This document shows, in pieces, positions 38,566 through 39,454 of a DNA stretch of 39,454 nucleotides (within the stretch, counting starts at the first letter, position 1; every line of letters starts with the position of its first letter). Position numbers and translations under genes: made by a program. The notes under the pieces were generated by a model that worked only from the letters and a program-made list of their open reading frames with translations, had not been told where the DNA came from and did no database searches. Source of the stretch: an uncultured Mycoplasmatota bacterium (lineage in GTDB: Bacteria > Bacillota_I > Bacilli_A > RF39 > UBA660); the NCBI GenBank assembly GCA_900552975.1, contig UWSL01000002.1, positions 1-39,454 on the forward strand. The letters are read 5' to 3'.

Positions 38566-39033
38566 ATGCGTAAGAGACGTGCAGAAAAAAGAGATGTTTT
38601 ACCTGATCCAATATATAATTCTAAGATTGTTACTAAGTTAATTAACCAAATTATGCAAGATGGTAAAAAAGGTACAGCTGAAAGAATTTTATATGAAGCT
38701 TTTGATATGATCAAAGAAAAAACAGGAAAAGATCCTATGGAAGTTTATTTGAAAGCTTTAGAAAATGTTACTCCTCTTTTAGAAGTAAAATCTAGAAGAG
38801 TTGGTGGCTCTAATGTTCAAGTTCCTATTGAAGTAACAGACGTAAGAGGCCAAGCATTAGCATTACGTTGGATTGTAAACTATGCTAAATTAAGAAATGG
38901 TAAAGGAATGGCTATAAATTTAGCTAATGAAATTATGGACGCTGCAAATGGCGTTGGTGGAGCCGTTAAAAAACGTGAAGATACTCATAAGATGGCAGAA
39001 GCAAATAAAGCATTTGCTCATTATAGATGGTAG
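38566..39033 (+). CDS. rpsG: 30S ribosomal protein S7
   Basis: Binds the 3' major domain of 16S rRNA and the E site. 155 aa, standard. RKRRAEKRDVLPDPIYNSKI, LINQIMQDGKKGTAERILY, NVTPLLEVKSRRVGGSNVQV, PIEV…RGQALALRWIVNYA, and KKREDTHKMAEANKAFAHYR. GGAGAG ribosome site; stop is 12 bases before fusA, with TAGGAG serving both stop and Shine-Dalgarno. Confidence 0.98.
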   Translation: MRKRRAEKRDVLPDPIYNSKIVTKLINQIMQDGKKGTAERILYEAFDMIKEKTGKDPMEVYLKALENVTPLLEVKSRRVGGSNVQVPIEVTDVRGQALALRWIVNYAKLRNGKGMAINLANEIMDAANGVGGAVKKREDTHKMAEANKAFAHYRW

Positions 39034-39045
39034 GAGTAAGAGAAT

Positions 39046-39454
39046 ATGGCAAGAGATGTTACAATAGATAAGTTAAGAAATATCGGTATCATGGCTCATA
39101 TTGATGCTGGTAAAACTACTACAACTGAGAGAATTTTATACCTTACTGGTATAACTCATAAAATTGGTGAGACACATGATGGTGAATCTCAAATGGACTG
39201 GATGGCTCAAGAGCAAGAAAGAGGTATCACAATTACTTCTGCTGCTACTACATGCCACTGGAAAGGTTATAGATTAAATATTATTGATACTCCAGGACAC
39301 GTTGACTTTACAATAGAAGTACAAAGATCTTTAAGAGTATTAGATGGAGCTGTTGCATTAATTGATGCACAAGCTGGTGTTGAACCACAAACAGAAACTG
39401 TTTGGAGACAAGCAAACGAATATAAAGTTCCAAGAATGATTTGTGCAAACAAAA
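39046..39454 (+). CDS. fusA: Elongation factor G, N-terminal part (cut by window end)
   Basis: Translocation GTPase. The first 136 codons are present: P-loop AHIDAGKTTTTERILY, switch I region GITHKIGETHDGESQMDWM with the EF-G hallmark QERGITITSAATT, G3 DTPGHVDFTIEVQRSLRVLD, and VEPQTETVWRQANEY. The frame is open through the last base of the window. Confidence 0.98.
   Translation, partial: MARDVTIDKLRNIGIMAHIDAGKTTTTERILYLTGITHKIGETHDGESQMDWMAQEQERGITITSAATTCHWKGYRLNIIDTPGHVDFTIEVQRSLRVLDGAVALIDAQAGVEPQTETVWRQANEYKVPRMICANK

Noticed and set aside
1..39454. Alternative genetic code (UGA = Trp) as in Mycoplasmatales
   Set aside because: Trp is encoded by TGG throughout, and uvrB ends at TGA with the family's normal C-terminus.

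Overview
The window is almost entirely one AT-rich bacterial chromosome segment (about 27-30% G+C by eye). Every intact gene is on the + strand, Shine-Dalgarno sites are strong (AGGAGG/AGGTGG), and TTG and GTG starts occur. Gene order and content (mrnC-rlmB-sigH-like-secE-nusG ... rplK-rplA-rplJ-rplL ... rpsL-rpsG-fusA; class II lysS; YugP-type peptidase) point to an uncultured Bacillota/Bacilli lineage such as RF39 or Erysipelotrichales relatives. That placement is inference. TGA is used as a stop (end of uvrB), so the code looks standard.

Layout: (1) 1 to about 601 does not belong with the rest. It is GC-richer, holds the tail of a Bacteroidota-looking gene and a perfect terminator, and joins abruptly to the 3' part of typA; this is most likely an assembly or library chimera. 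(2) 602-12556 is a housekeeping and conserved-hypothetical block: typA tail, two tandem paralogues, lysS, an IT-superfamily-like permease, a free-standing Clp-N-like domain, cysS, a YugP-type zinc peptidase, a DUF3419/BtaA-like protein and two unrecognised proteins. (3) 12557-16064 is a decay island: a gene remnant, a dead IS3 element (one frameshift, five nonsense codons), an orphan coiled-coil protein, a small membrane ORF whose stop lies in an ISL3-type terminus, and a minus-strand remnant of the ISL3 transposase C-terminus. (4) 16065-26808 has uvrB and uvrA separated by five genes (an unknown protein with a kinase-like loop, CBS-DRTGG pyrophosphatase, a short-chain dehydrogenase, an unknown, a radical SAM/SPASM protein). 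(5) 26865-31287 has lgt-trxB-like, then mrnC-rlmB-sigH-like and secE-nusG. (6) 31347-34337 is a 996-aa unknown protein with four Cro/CI-like helix-turn-helix segments and helicase-associated-like segments. It has its own near-consensus promoter and sits exactly between nusG and rplK. (7) 34368-39454 holds rplK-rplA (with a putative L1 leader), rplJ-rplL (with an L10 leader attenuator), a pair of related membrane-anchored two-cysteine proteins, and rpsL-rpsG-fusA (fusA cut by the window end).

Two global signals stand out. Most promoters carry an extended -10 (TGnTATAAT, usually TGTTATAAT), and almost every transcription unit ends in a readable intrinsic terminator. The best candidate for something undescribed is the 996-aa multi-HTH protein. 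Next come the two-cysteine membrane-protein pair, the Pro-to-Ile change in ribosomal protein S12, the acidic tail on L11, and the overlapping hairpins before secE.
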